Assembly (NCBI RefSeq): GCF_014205765.1 | Contig: NZ_JACIIZ010000001.1 | Location: 463,907-527,906, forward strand | Direction: 5' to 3' | Length of the DNA stretch: 64,000 nt | From: Nitrospirillum iridis | Lineage (GTDB): Bacteria > Pseudomonadota > Alphaproteobacteria > Azospirillales > Azospirillaceae | Part shown: piece by piece, positions 1 through 9,637 of the stretch | How the letters are laid out: each line of letters opens with the position of its first letter | How positions within the stretch are numbered: the first letter of the stretch is position 1 | Position numbers and translations under genes: made by a program | The notes under the pieces: model-generated | The model's input: only the letters and a program-made list of their open reading frames with translations | Told to the model about the DNA's origin: nothing | The model's database searches: none

Positions 1-379
1 CGTTGTTGACTGCGTTGACCAGCCCCATGGCCAGTTTCTCGCGGACGGCGGTGTCTTGTTGCCATTCACTGGCGAGTGTGCGGAGTTCATGGAGGAGTGC
101 GTCTGCGCGCCGTGTATCGGCGCCGGCGTTGTTGACCGCGTTGACCAGCCCCTTGGCCAGTCTCTCGCGGACGGCGACGTCTTGTTGCCATTCACTGGCG
201 AGTGTGCGGAGTTCGTCGAGGAGTTTGTCCGCGCGCAGGACGTCGGCGCCTGCGTTGTTGAATGCGTTGAACAGTCCCTTTGCCAGGTTCTCGCGGACGG
301 CGGCGTCCTGGGGCCAATTGGTCGCCAAGCCGCGCAGGGCCGCCAACCGATCATCGGTGCGGGGGTGGTTGGTGAATTC
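1..379 (-). repeat. 126-bp in-frame tandem repeats encoding 42-residue units
   Basis: The marker GTTGTTG recurs at 2, 128 and 254, an exact period of 126 bp or 42 codons. Each unit encodes a pattern like L..ELRTLASEWQQD followed by VRE+LAKGL.NA.NNAGAD. The first two units from the left edge are almost identical in DNA, the third is more diverged, and a fourth degenerate unit can be recognised beyond 380. Near-identity at the DNA level points to recent copying or homogenisation. More copies probably lie to the left of the window. Confidence 0.85.
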
Positions 380-2638
380 GCCGGTCAGGCCGGCGGCGAA
401 CAGGGCACGAGCGTGGGCGGCGGGCACCAGCGGGGCGTCTTTGGCGCGTGTCAGGGCGTCCAGCACCGCGTTCACCACGCCGTCCGCCCCGTGACGGGTC
501 AAGGCGAACACGACATCGGTTTGCGCCATGGCCCAGCGGATCCGCGCCACCGTGTCGGTGGGCGTGTGGCTGACCATCTGGGTCAACAGGGGATGGAAGG
601 TGGTGACACCGCCAAAGTTCGCGGCCAGGTTGGCCAGGAAAGGGACAGGGTCGCCCCGCTGCCAGGCCAGGTCCAGGATACGCTGGGCCGTGTGTATCCG
701 CACAGCCGGCGCGCGGATGGCGCCAAGGTGATTCAAGACATACAGGCCGCCGACGAAATCAGGCTCCAGTTTGGTGAATTCGTCGGCATAGGCCTTGCCG
801 GCCATGATGCTCCACCGCCGGCAGGCGGTATCCCCATCCACGCCGCAACGGTCCAGTTCCGGCGCCAAATCATCCAGCAGGTCGGGTGGACAGCGGCCCG
901 CCACCGTGGCCACGGCCAGCAGCATGCGGTCCGCCGCCGTCACGTTCTGGTCCTGCCAATGGAGGTCCTGTCGTTTCAGGAATTCCGCCGTCACCGTATG
1001 GTGGTCCAGGCGCCCGGGGGTGCCGGCGGCCAGGGCCAGGCCCAACAGGCCGGCGAACAGAGGGCGTGACAGTTCGGGGTCGGCGGCGATGGCGTCCGTC
1101 ACCCGGGCCTGGGCCGCCGCGTCCAAGGGCGCGCCGGCATACCGGCCGGCTACGGCCATCACGCCCGCCGTGTCCAGGGGGCCCAGGTTCAGGGCGGTGC
1201 TGTCGCCCTGCCACGCGATGTCGGCCCGCTGACGGCCCCGTTCGGTGTGGTCGATGATGGCTTGCCGGACGCTGAATTCGCTGTCCGGGGGCAGGGTGTC
1301 CAACAGGATCAGCCGCACGGGTGACAGCAGGGCGTGGTCATCCGGCCGCGTGGCCAAATTGCTGATCAGGTCCCGCACCGTGTCCGCGCTGATGCCGGCG
1401 TAATCGATCACCAGCACGGTGGGGCGGGGCGCCCGCCATTTCGCGTACCATCTTTCCGTAAGCCATTCCCGTTGGGTCAGGAAGCCGACATCGGCCAGGC
1501 CGATATCGTCAAGGGCGCGCAAAGGGGCCAGGGCCTCCAGCGCCAGTCGGCTTTTGCCCATGCCCGCCGGGCCGCTGACCACCGTCCACAACAGCGGCCT
1601 GGGCGCGGCCAGGAAGGTGGCCAGCGCCGCCAGGGCCGGGTCCCTCCCCACCAGGTCCGCCCACCGTTCCCAGTAAACCAAGCTGTCTTCGGGCGCCGCT
1701 GTGGCCTTGGGCCAGGACGGATGCGGGGCACGGTCCTGGTCGAACTCCGCCACCAGACGATCGATATGCGTGGTCAGTTCCGTCCGCAGGGCGGCCAGAT
1801 CGTCCACCAGGGCGTCCAGGACGGGTAGGCGCGATCCCAGATGGTCGAAGATCGCGCTGGCCTGTTGGTTCAGGTCCGCCAGGGCGGCTTGGGTTGCGGT
1901 GGCCGATTGCGCCGCGATGTGCGCCTGGCCCAGCAGGACGACGCGAAAGAAGCGCTCATCGGTCTTCAACGCCTCTTTCACGAATTCGCCCATCGCGCCC
2001 GCCAGGCCGCCCGGTACCTGGGGATCGCTTCCGTCCAGCAGGGCCAGAAGGCCGTCGGACAGGGGTTGCCATGCGGGCTTGGCGGCCATCAAGGAACTCA
2101 CCAACAGCGTATGCACCTGCGTTGCCAAGGGTGCGTGCAGGGCGGTCGGGTCATTGCCGGCGGCGATTTGGGCCACAGCCCGCATGTCCGCGTCGCTGAT
2201 GGCCTCCGCCGCCAGCCTGGCCGGGCTCAGCGCCGTGGCGTTGTGGCGAACCAGGTCAAGGAACGCCTGGGTGTCCGGCCCGCCCGTCACGGCGGCGGCA
2301 TAGCGGCGGATGCAATGGTGGACGGCGCTGTCCAGCGCGGACAGAATCGCCCGTTCGATGTCATGGTTTATGGGAAGGGCGCCACCCGCCCGGCGGCGGC
2401 GAATGATCTCCGCCACCGCGCCGGGTACGGGGCTGCCCAGCTTGTCGATCCAACTGGCCAGGATGTTGCCACCCAGGCCGCCGGCCAGGGTCAACAGGGC
2501 GCCCGTGGCCGTGGGCGCCAACACCGGGGCGGCGAAGGCGCCCACGGTGGTCACGGCGGTCAGCAGGGCCGCTCCGCCCGCCAGGGCCTTGATGGTTCGT
2601 ACCGTTGTCCCGCTGCCGTCCGCCATGCCCCGCCCCAT
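1..2638 (-). CDS. STAND-like P-loop ATPase with C-terminal 42-residue repeats (partial)
   Basis: This reading frame stays open from an ATG at 2638 to the left edge, giving at least 879 codons with no stop, so the C-terminus lies outside the window. Residues about 15-60 are rich in Ala, Gly and hydrophobics (AALLTAVTTVGAF, LAGGLGGNIL). A Walker A motif GPAGMGKS lies near residue 354 and a Walker B-like VLVIDYAG near residue 406. From about residue 746 the protein consists of helical repeats, the last three almost identical. An NTPase followed by a repeat sensor is the plan of STAND proteins, many of which are signalling or antiphage switches. That family placement is inference, because no effector domain is recognisable. 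An ATG at 2626 is an alternative start. Confidence 0.7.
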   Translation of the reverse strand, partial: MGRGMADGSGTTVRTIKALAGGAALLTAVTTVGAFAAPVLAPTATGALLTLAGGLGGNILASWIDKLGSPVPGAVAEIIRRRRAGGALPINHDIERAILSALDSAVHHCIRRYAAAVTGGPDTQAFLDLVRHNATALSPARLAAEAISDADMRAVAQIAAGNDPTALHAPLATQVHTLLVSSLMAAKPAWQPLSDGLLALLDGSDPQVPGGLAGAMGEFVKEALKTDERFFRVVLLGQAHIAAQSATATQAALADLNQQASAIFDHLGSRLPVLDALVDDLAALRTELTTHIDRLVAEFDQDRAPHPSWPKATAAPEDSLVYWERWADLVGRDPALAALATFLAAPRPLLWTVVSGPAGMGKSRLALEALAPLRALDDIGLADVGFLTQREWLTERWYAKWRAPRPTVLVIDYAGISADTVRDLISNLATRPDDHALLSPVRLILLDTLPPDSEFSVRQAIIDHTERGRQRADIAWQGDSTALNLGPLDTAGVMAVAGRYAGAPLDAAAQARVTDAIAADPELSRPLFAGLLGLALAAGTPGRLDHHTVTAEFLKRQDLHWQDQNVTAADRMLLAVATVAGRCPPDLLDDLAPELDRCGVDGDTACRRWSIMAGKAYADEFTKLEPDFVGGLYVLNHLGAIRAPAVRIHTAQRILDLAWQRGDPVPFLANLAANFGGVTTFHPLLTQMVSHTPTDTVARIRWAMAQTDVVFALTRHGADGVVNAVLDALTRAKDAPLVPAAHARALFAAGLTGEFTNHPRTDDRLAALRGLATNWPQDAAVRENLAKGLFNAFNNAGADVLRADKLLDELRTLASEWQQDVAVRERLAKGLVNAVNNAGADTRRADALLHELRTLASEWQQDTAVREKLAMGLVNAVNN

Positions 2639-2716
2639 CGTCACCCAACCAGCGTAGCCGCTCCACCGAGTGCACGTAAATGGTTTGGGGTGTGCTCGAG
2701 AAAACGCCGAGGTTGA

Positions 2717-3529
2717 TCAGGTCGGCACCAGCGTCACCAGCTTCACCGCCGCCTGGCCCGCCAGGGTGAGGGTCACCTGTTCGTATCGCACAAGCCCATC
2801 GGCCGGGTGCAGGAAGGCGCGTTCGCCGCCGGCGCGGGTGGTCACGGTGTGGGCGTGCCACAGGTCGGCGAAGGCGGCGCTGCGGGCGGTCAGGTCGGCC
2901 ACCAGGGCCCGCATGCCGGGGTCGTCCAGGTGGTGGCTGTAATCCACCCGGAACTCCGCCACCACCCGCCGCGTCCGCTCCGCCCAATCGGGGATCAGCG
3001 CCCGCGCGGCGGGGTTCAGGAACAGATAACGCAGCTGGTTGCGCTCCGGGTTGCCGCCCGGGGTGGCGGCCTCCAGCCAGCCGGCGAACAGGCGGGCGGC
3101 CGGGGCGTTCCAGGCCAGCGCGTTCCAGGTCCGGTCCAGCAGGTAGGCCGGGTGGGCGATGCCCCGCACCAGGCCGTCCAGGGCGGCCGGCACGACGGTG
3201 TCGCCCGGCGCCGGGCCCTCCTGCGGGTCGCGTTTGCCCGCCAGGTCGTAAAGATAGGCCCGCTCCGCCGCCGACAGGCGCAGGGCGTGGGCCAGGCGGC
3301 CCAGGGCGGCGGGGGAGATGGAGATTTCCCGCCCCTGCTCGATCCAGGTGTACCAGGTGACGCTGACCCCGCTCAGCTGTGCCAGCTCCTCCCGCCGCAG
3401 GCCCGGCGTGCGCCGGCGGGGGCCGGGGGCCAGGCCCAGGGCGGCGGGGCTCAGCCGTTCGCGGTGGGCTCGGACGAATTCGCCCAGTTCCCGCCGCTTC
3501 GCCGTGTCCAGGATCGGGGGATGGTCCAT
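2717..3529 (-). CDS. XRE-family regulator with MmyB-like ligand-binding domain
   Basis: The 270-residue product begins with a helix-turn-helix region (about residues 8-75, including REELAQLSGVSVTWYTWIEQG). A larger domain follows with the FxxxxxRNQLRYLFLNPAAR pattern typical of MmyB-like/MLTR ligand-binding regulators. Length and order match that family, whose members usually repress a divergent neighbour in response to a small hydrophobic ligand. The divergent neighbour here is a methyltransferase gene at 3664, and the 134-bp gap holds an inverted repeat that could be the operator. The ligand cannot be predicted. Confidence 0.85.
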   Translation of the reverse strand: MDHPPILDTAKRRELGEFVRAHRERLSPAALGLAPGPRRRTPGLRREELAQLSGVSVTWYTWIEQGREISISPAALGRLAHALRLSAAERAYLYDLAGKRDPQEGPAPGDTVVPAALDGLVRGIAHPAYLLDRTWNALAWNAPAARLFAGWLEAATPGGNPERNQLRYLFLNPAARALIPDWAERTRRVVAEFRVDYSHHLDDPGMRALVADLTARSAAFADLWHAHTVTTRAGGERAFLHPADGLVRYEQVTLTLAGQAAVKLVTLVPT

Positions 3530-3566
3530 GGCCTGCCGGGCTCATCTAGGGAAGGGGGTAGCCTTT

Positions 3567-3595
3567 GATACCAGTATAAAGTCGGATCTGGTACC
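3567..3595. promoter_or_regulatory. Inverted repeat in the divergent promoter, candidate operator
   Basis: The arms GATACCAG (3567-3574) and CTGGTACC (3588-3595) match at seven of eight positions and flank TATAAA. Another half-site-like ACCAG follows at 3601. The site lies between the start codons of the XRE regulator and the methyltransferase, where an autoregulating repressor would bind. Binding is inferred from position and symmetry only. Confidence 0.45.
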
Positions 3596-3663
3596 GGTTT
3601 ACCAGCCTGCCATCCTGCCGCTCCACCCCGCCGCAGCGGGGACCAAACCCGAGGAGTAGGGAC

Positions 3664-4460
<797 letters not shown>

Positions 4461-4464
<4 letters not shown>

Positions 4465-4646
4465 CTTTTGAAGAACGCGGCGGCGGCGTTCAGCGAGGCC
4501 TGCTTGGCCTTCACCGCGTCGTCCACCCGCGCGATCTCAGCTTCCAGGCTGTTGCGGTATTCGCGCAGTTCCGTCACCGACAGGCGGCTGATGTCCAGGA
4601 AGCCGGTGGGGCGGCTGGGGGGCGGGGCGATGTCGTCGGTGTCCAT
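4461..4646 (-). CDS. DUF1192 family small protein
   Basis: The 61-residue product starts at the ATG at 4646. A longer frame to 4823 exists but its N-terminal extension looks non-coding. The core FLDISRLSVTELREYRNSLE followed by a charged helix is typical of DUF1192, a short alphaproteobacterial family of unknown function predicted to form a coiled helix. The gene is divergent from a quinone oxidoreductase, a neighbourhood I recall for this family in other Alphaproteobacteria. Its stop overlaps that of the convergent methyltransferase. Confidence 0.8.
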
Positions 4647-4770
4647 GGGGTGGCAACCTGCGCTGGAACGGTGTCGGTTGTCACTGTGCCGCCGGGGGCC
4701 TACATGGTGCAAGACCCCAAGCGGCGAGGGGGCACTCCCCCGCCAGACGTACAGCGGAGATCCGGATCCC

Positions 4771-5748
4771 ATGCGTGCCATCGCCATCACCGAACCCGGC
4801 GGTCCCGACGTCCTGAAGCCCATTGAGCGGCCGACGCCTCAGCCGGGCCTGGGCCAGGTTCTGATCCGGGTGGCCGCCGCCGGCGTCAACCGGCCGGACT
4901 GCCTGCAACGGGCGGGGGCCTACCCACCGCCGCCCGACGCCTCCGACCTGCCGGGGCTGGAAGTGGCGGGCACCATCGCCGCCCTGGGTGAGGGCGTCGA
5001 GGGCTGGGCGGTCGGCGACGCGGTGTGCGCCCTGGTGAATGGCGGCGGCTATGCCGACCATGCCGTGGCGCCGGCGGGCCAGTGCCTACCGGTGCCCAAG
5101 GGTTTCAGCATGGTGGAGGCGGCGGCCCTGCCGGAGACCTTCTTCACCGTCTGGACCAATGTCTTCGACCGTGGCCGGCTGGCGGCGGGGGAGAGCTTCC
5201 TGGTCCACGGCGGCACCAGCGGTATCGGCACCACGGCCATCCAGCTGGCCAAGGCTTTCGGCGCCCAGGTCTTCGCCACCGCCGGCGGCCCGGACAAGGC
5301 CAGGGCCTGCCAGGATTTGGGTGCCGAGCGCGGCATCGACTACAAGGCGGAGGATTTCGTCGCCGTGGTGAAGGAAGCCACCGGCGGGCGGGGCGTGGAC
5401 GTCATCCTGGACATGGTGGGCGGCGACTATGTGCCGCGCAACATCGATGCCCTGGCAGACCAGGGCCGCCATGTCAGCATCGCCTTCCTGCGCGGCGGCA
5501 AGGTGACGGTGAATCTGCAGCCGGTCATGGCCAAGCGCCTGATCCTGACCGGGTCCACGCTCCGGCCGCGGACGGCGGCGGAGAAGGGGGCCATCGCCGC
5601 CAGCCTGCGGGAAAGGGTGTGGCCGCTGCTGGCGCAAGGGGCGGTGCGGCCCGTCATCCACCAGACCTTTCCGCTGGACGATGCCGCCGCCGCGCACGCG
5701 CTGATGGAAAGCAGCCAGCACGTCGGCAAGATCGTTTTGGTGGTTTAA
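4771..5748 (+). CDS. NAD(P)H quinone oxidoreductase, PIG3/zeta-crystallin type
   Basis: The 325-residue protein starts MRAIAITEPGG and is a zinc-free medium-chain dehydrogenase/reductase. A GroES-like N-terminal half contains GVNRPDCLQRAG, and a Rossmann half has HGGTSGIGTTAIQLAKAFGA. These match the PIG3-type quinone oxidoreductases, which reduce quinones with NADPH in the cytosol. The frame is open from 4468, but similarity begins only at the ATG at 4771. The DUF1192 gene lies divergently upstream. Confidence 0.88.
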   Translation: MRAIAITEPGGPDVLKPIERPTPQPGLGQVLIRVAAAGVNRPDCLQRAGAYPPPPDASDLPGLEVAGTIAALGEGVEGWAVGDAVCALVNGGGYADHAVAPAGQCLPVPKGFSMVEAAALPETFFTVWTNVFDRGRLAAGESFLVHGGTSGIGTTAIQLAKAFGAQVFATAGGPDKARACQDLGAERGIDYKAEDFVAVVKEATGGRGVDVILDMVGGDYVPRNIDALADQGRHVSIAFLRGGKVTVNLQPVMAKRLILTGSTLRPRTAAEKGAIAASLRERVWPLLAQGAVRPVIHQTFPLDDAAAAHALMESSQHVGKIVLVV

Positions 5749-5965
5749 GGGCGGCGACGCCCGGGAACAAGAGGGGCCGCGCCCGTAAAAAGGCGTGGCC
5801 TCGCCCGCCGCGTGCCTCTATATAGCTCATGTACGCGTCACAGTTTTCCGTCCGGCTGCGTGGGGCCTTCAGCCCGCGCGACGGGCGGATATTGCTTTTC
5901 GCGACCTTGTTCACGGGTTTTCAGGCGTGTTGGCGGTGACGCCCCGCCACGGGTTAGGAGGAAGC

Positions 5966-6598
5966 ATGGCACTGCCCTTGATGCCGAAGGCGACCGCGGT
6001 CTGGCTGGTTGAGAACACCGCGCTGTCCTTCGAGCAGATCGCCGAGTTCTGCGGCATGCACTCACTGGAAGTGCAGGCCATCGCCGATGGCGAGGTGGCG
6101 ATCGGCATGGTCGGGCGTGACCCGGTGGGCCACGGCGAGCTCACCAAGGATGAGATCGAGCGCTGCGAGAAGAACCAGGACCTGAAGCTGCAGATTCGCA
6201 TCCATGACCTGCCGCAGCCCATCGCCCGCTCCAAAGGCCCGCGCTATACGCCGGTGACCAAGCGCGGCGACAAGCCCGACGGCATCGCCTGGCTGCTGAA
6301 AAGCCATCCGGAGCTGTCGGACGCCGCCATTTCGCGTCTGATCGGCACCACCAAGCCGACCATCGCCGCGGTGCGCGACAAGACCCATTGGAACACCAGC
6401 AACATCAAGCCGCGCAGCCCCGTGCTGCTGGGCCTGTGCAGCCAGCGGGAGCTGGAGGCGGCGCTGTCCCGCGCCCGCCGTGGCCTGCCCGAGCCGGAGC
6501 TGGAGGCCACCACCCTGCTGGAGACGGCCGAGCAGCGCGCCGCCGCCGAGCGGTCGGCCCTGGAGGACGAGGAGCGTGAGGAGGAGATCGAGGATTGA
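5966..6598 (+). CDS. trcR: Cell-cycle transcriptional regulator TrcR (DUF1013)
   Basis: The 210-residue product starts MALPLMPKATAVWLVENT, directly behind a strong Shine-Dalgarno (TTAGGAGGA). It carries the conserved DUF1013 body: a first helical region with LSFEQIAEFCGMH, then a helix-turn-helix-like stretch GIAWLLKSHPELSDAAISRL and IGTTKPTI. The C-terminus is strongly acidic. DUF1013 proteins are annotated as TrcR, a cell-cycle regulator of Alphaproteobacteria. The upstream 217 bp would hold its promoter, and a strong terminator follows. Confidence 0.88.
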   Translation: MALPLMPKATAVWLVENTALSFEQIAEFCGMHSLEVQAIADGEVAIGMVGRDPVGHGELTKDEIERCEKNQDLKLQIRIHDLPQPIARSKGPRYTPVTKRGDKPDGIAWLLKSHPELSDAAISRLIGTTKPTIAAVRDKTHWNTSNIKPRSPVLLGLCSQRELEAALSRARRGLPEPELEATTLLETAEQRAAAERSALEDEEREEEIED

Positions 6599-6623
6599 TC
6601 CTCTGATCTGACCTCAGGAATGG

Positions 6624-6657
6624 AAAAGGGCGGCCCCGCGAGAGGCCGCCCTTTTTT
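6624..6657 (+). terminator. Intrinsic terminator after trcR
   Basis: The stem GGGCGGCC (6628-6635) pairs perfectly with GGCCGCCC (6644-6651) across an 8-base loop and is followed by six T. The As before the stem let it also work for the convergent nemA-like gene on the minus strand. Confidence 0.88.
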
Positions 6658-6665
6658 ACTTCCCA

Positions 6666-7754
6666 TCAGGCCGCCGTGGGCCAGTCGGTGTAGCCCTTGG
6701 CCCCACCGCCGTAGAAGGCCTCCTGCGGCGCCTGGGCCAGGGGGGCGCCCGTCTTCAGCCGCTGCACCAGGTCGGGGTTGGCGATGAACGGGCGGCCGAA
6801 GGCCACCATGTCGGCCCGGCCCTCGGCGATGGTGCGATCCGCCAAGTCGCGGTCATAGCCGTTGTTGGCGATGTAGGCGCCGCCGAACTTCCGCCGCAAC
6901 TCCTGGAAGTCGAAATTCCGCGCGCCGTTGGGTCCGCGGGTCTGGCCTTCCACGCAGTGCAGGTAGGCCAGGTTCAAGGCGCCCAACCGCTCCGCCAGGA
7001 AGCCGTAGGTGCCATTGGGGTCGCTGTCCAGGGGGGTGTTGCCGGCGGCCTGGGTGATGGGCGACAGGCGCACACCGACGCGGTCCGATCCCCACACCTC
7101 GGCCACGGCCTCCGCCACCTCCACCGTCAGGCGGGTGCGGTTCTCCACGCTGCCGCCATAGCGGTCGGTGCGGTGGTTGGTGCTGTCGCGGATGAACTGC
7201 TCCAGCAGATAGTTGTTGGCGGAATGGACCTCAACGCCGTCGAAGCCGGCGGCCTTGGCGTTCTCGGCGGCATGGCGGTAGTCGGCGATGATGCCGGCGA
7301 TCTCCGCCGTTTCCAGCGCCCGGGGCGGGGAGGGCTGGGCGAAGCCGCCCTCGACATAGGTCTCACCGCCGGCCTGAAGGGCGCTGGGCGCCACCGGGGC
7401 GGCCCCACCCTCCTGCAGGCTGGTGTGGGAGATGCGGCCCACATGCCACAGCTGCAGCACGATGCGGCCGCCGGCCGTGTGCACGGCCTCGGTCACCGCC
7501 TTCCAGGCCGTCACGTGGTCGGCCGTGTAGATGCCGGGGGTGTAGGCGTAGCCGCGCCCCTGGCGGGAGATGTTGGTGGCCTCGGTGATGATCAGGCCGG
7601 CGGTGGCGCGCTGGCGGTAATAGTCCACCGCCAGGGGCGTGTGCACACCGTCCATGCCGGCACGGGCACGGGTCAGCGGCGCCATGGCGATGCGGTTGGC
7701 GACGGGTATGGCGCCGATCCGGGCGGGGGTGAACAGGTTCGATGTCGTGGTCAT
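6666..7754 (-). CDS. nemA: Old Yellow Enzyme family alkene reductase (NemA type)
   Basis: The 362-residue flavoprotein begins with LFTPARIGAIPVANRIAMAP, the N-terminal FMN-binding segment of the Old Yellow Enzyme family. The ligand pair His177 and Asn180 with Tyr182 (VHSANNYLLEQF) and the RYGGSVENR segment are present. Relatives reduce activated alkenes such as N-ethylmaleimide with NADPH. The symbol is by family resemblance. It is divergent from ubiX, and the gap contains a 15-bp palindrome that may be a repressor site, as electrophile-responsive control is common for this family. Confidence 0.88.
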   Translation of the reverse strand: MTTTSNLFTPARIGAIPVANRIAMAPLTRARAGMDGVHTPLAVDYYRQRATAGLIITEATNISRQGRGYAYTPGIYTADHVTAWKAVTEAVHTAGGRIVLQLWHVGRISHTSLQEGGAAPVAPSALQAGGETYVEGGFAQPSPPRALETAEIAGIIADYRHAAENAKAAGFDGVEVHSANNYLLEQFIRDSTNHRTDRYGGSVENRTRLTVEVAEAVAEVWGSDRVGVRLSPITQAAGNTPLDSDPNGTYGFLAERLGALNLAYLHCVEGQTRGPNGARNFDFQELRRKFGGAYIANNGYDRDLADRTIAEGRADMVAFGRPFIANPDLVQRLKTGAPLAQAPQEAFYGGGAKGYTDWPTAA

Positions 7755-7843
7755 TGGCGGAAATCCACAAGGTTTTGCGGCGGGACAAAACCAACATAAG
7801 GGCGGTGCCGCGCTGTTTTTAGCCCGCTGTCGTGACTAGACCC

Positions 7844-7858
7844 TTCGCGATTCGCGAA
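7844..7858. promoter_or_regulatory. 15-bp perfect palindrome between nemA-like gene and ubiX
   Basis: TTCGCGATTCGCGAA is a perfect inverted repeat around a central T. It lies 90 bases upstream of the nemA-like start and 85 bases upstream of ubiX. Its symmetry and promoter position suggest an operator for a dimeric repressor. No regulator gene is adjacent. Confidence 0.45.
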
Positions 7859-7942
7859 TAGTGGTGGGTTATCCCTATCGCCAGTGTTTTGTTCAAACGT
7901 TTCCCCATGGACTAGGCTTCTGGCCGGCGCTACATCCCAGGG

Positions 7943-8542
7943 ATGACAAGCTCCACCCCTCCCCGCCTCATCGTCGGCATCAGCGGCGCCTCGGGCGTGC
8001 ACTACGGTGTGCGCCTGCTGGAAACGCTGCGCCACTTGTCCATAGAAACCCACCTGGTGATGAGCCGGTCGGCGGAGATGACGCTGGCGCATGAGACGGA
8101 CCTGAAGCCCGCCGATGTGCGCGCCCTGGCCGCCGTCAATCACGCCGTCACCAATGTGGGGGCGCCCATCTCCAGCGGCAGCTTCCGCACCCTGGGCATG
8201 GTCATCGCCCCCTGTTCGGTGCGCACGATGAGTGAGATCGCCACGGGCGTGACCTCCAGCCTGCTGACGCGGGCGGCGGACGTGGTGCTGAAGGAGCGGC
8301 GGCGCCTGGTGCTGATGGTGCGGGAGACGCCCCTGCACCTGGGGCATCTGCGCACGCTGACGGCGCTGGCCGAGATGGGGGCCGTCATCGCCCCGCCGGT
8401 GCCCGCGATGTACATCCGGCCCACGAGCGTGGACGACCTGGTCGACCACACCATCGGCCGCATCCTGGACCTGTTCGACATCGACAGCGGCCGCCTGCGC
8501 CGCTGGGGCGAGGCGCCGCCCGAGGATACGGAGATCGCCTGA
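7943..8542 (+). CDS. ubiX: Flavin prenyltransferase UbiX
   Basis: The 199-residue protein shows the FMN-binding N-terminus LIVGISGASGVHYGVRLLE and the later PCSVRTMSEIATG and LVLMVRETPLHLGHLR segments characteristic of UbiX/Pad1. The enzyme prenylates FMN to make the cofactor of UbiD-type decarboxylases, used in ubiquinone synthesis. Length is normal for the family. No ubiD gene is seen here. Confidence 0.93.
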   Translation: MTSSTPPRLIVGISGASGVHYGVRLLETLRHLSIETHLVMSRSAEMTLAHETDLKPADVRALAAVNHAVTNVGAPISSGSFRTLGMVIAPCSVRTMSEIATGVTSSLLTRAADVVLKERRRLVLMVRETPLHLGHLRTLTALAEMGAVIAPPVPAMYIRPTSVDDLVDHTIGRILDLFDIDSGRLRRWGEAPPEDTEIA

Positions 8543-8564
8543 GGCGTGCCTTGGACCTTGGACG

Positions 8565-9560
8565 CTACCCGTCCAGCTTCGCCGTCAGGCCCAGGAAGGC
8601 GGGCAGGGGGTGGGTCACCACATAGGTGGGAATGGGCCCCAGGTAATCGCGCATGCGGCCCTTTTCCACGAAGCGCTTGCGGAAGCGGCTGTGGGTGAAG
8701 AAGGGCAGGATGCGCGGCGCGATGCCGCCGGCGATGTAGACGCCGCCACGCGCGCCGATGGATAGGGCCAAGTTGCCCGCCACCGTGCCCAGCATGCCGC
8801 AGAAAATCTCCAACGCCTCGATGCAGGCGGGTTCGCCCGCATGGGTGGTGCCGGCGGCGGTGATCTGAGCGGCGGTCAGGGACGCCGGCTCCTTGCCGTC
8901 GGCCAGGCACACGGCTTCATACAGGTTGACCAGGCCGGGGCCGGAAATGACCCGTTCCGCCGAGACATGGTCGAATTGCTTGCGCAGCACGGCCAGCACC
9001 GCCGATTCCCGGTCATTCACCGGGGCCATGGTGACGTGCCCGCCCTCCGTCGCCAGCGCTGTCCAGCCGGGCTCGCCATTGCTGCGTTTGCGGGGGACCA
9101 GGGCTGAGACGCCCAGGCCGCTGCCCGGGCCCAGGATGGCGATGGGGGCGCCCGCCACCGGCGCGCCGTCGCCCACTTGCACCCGGTCATCCGGACCCAG
9201 GGTGGGGATGGACAGCGCCACGGCTGTGAAGTCGTTGATGACCTCCAGCCGGTCCAGGGCCAGCGAGCGGCGCACGCTGTCGATGGAGAATTCCCAGGGC
9301 AGGTTGGTCATGCGGATACGGTCGCCGGTCACCGGGCCGGCCAGGGCGATGGCGGCCTGCGTGGGCCGGGCGCCCGGGGCCTCCAGCGCCAGATAGGCCT
9401 CCGCCGCCGCCTCCAGCGACGGATAGTCGGCGCAGGGCAGGATGCGCACGCCGGAGATGTGGGCGGCATGGGGGTCATGCGGCGCGGAATCGACGGATTC
9501 GGAGAGGGCGAACCGGGCGTTGGTGCCGCCGATATCAGCCAAGAGCGAGAGGCCCTGCAT
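8565..9560 (-). CDS. glk: Glucokinase
   Basis: The 331-residue product starts MQGLSLLADIGGTNARFAL, the phosphate-1 motif of the proteobacterial Glk family. LEVINDFTAVA and ILGPGSGLGVSALVPR follow, as in the E. coli-type ATP-dependent glucokinases. It makes glucose 6-phosphate, the entry to the sugar pathways represented elsewhere in the window. The frame extends to 9599, but the ATG at 9560 fits the family N-terminus. A perfect inverted repeat covering a -10 box lies about 80 bases upstream. Confidence 0.92.
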   Translation of the reverse strand: MQGLSLLADIGGTNARFALSESVDSAPHDPHAAHISGVRILPCADYPSLEAAAEAYLALEAPGARPTQAAIALAGPVTGDRIRMTNLPWEFSIDSVRRSLALDRLEVINDFTAVALSIPTLGPDDRVQVGDGAPVAGAPIAILGPGSGLGVSALVPRKRSNGEPGWTALATEGGHVTMAPVNDRESAVLAVLRKQFDHVSAERVISGPGLVNLYEAVCLADGKEPASLTAAQITAAGTTHAGEPACIEALEIFCGMLGTVAGNLALSIGARGGVYIAGGIAPRILPFFTHSRFRKRFVEKGRMRDYLGPIPTYVVTHPLPAFLGLTAKLDG

Positions 9561-9637
9561 AGGTGACCGCCTTCCTTTCCGTTTCCTTCCCGTTCCCACT
9601 TCCCCGCCGGCATCGTGTCGGGCCGCCGGGGCGCGTA

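Noticed and set aside
1..379. CRISPR-like array
   Set aside because: The 126-bp units are adjacent with no spacers, keep a reading frame and encode protein repeats.
2361..3545. 394-codon minus-strand frame spanning the ATPase start and the XRE regulator
   Set aside because: It is a third-frame shadow rich in Pro, Gly and Arg. The real genes on the same strand use other frames.
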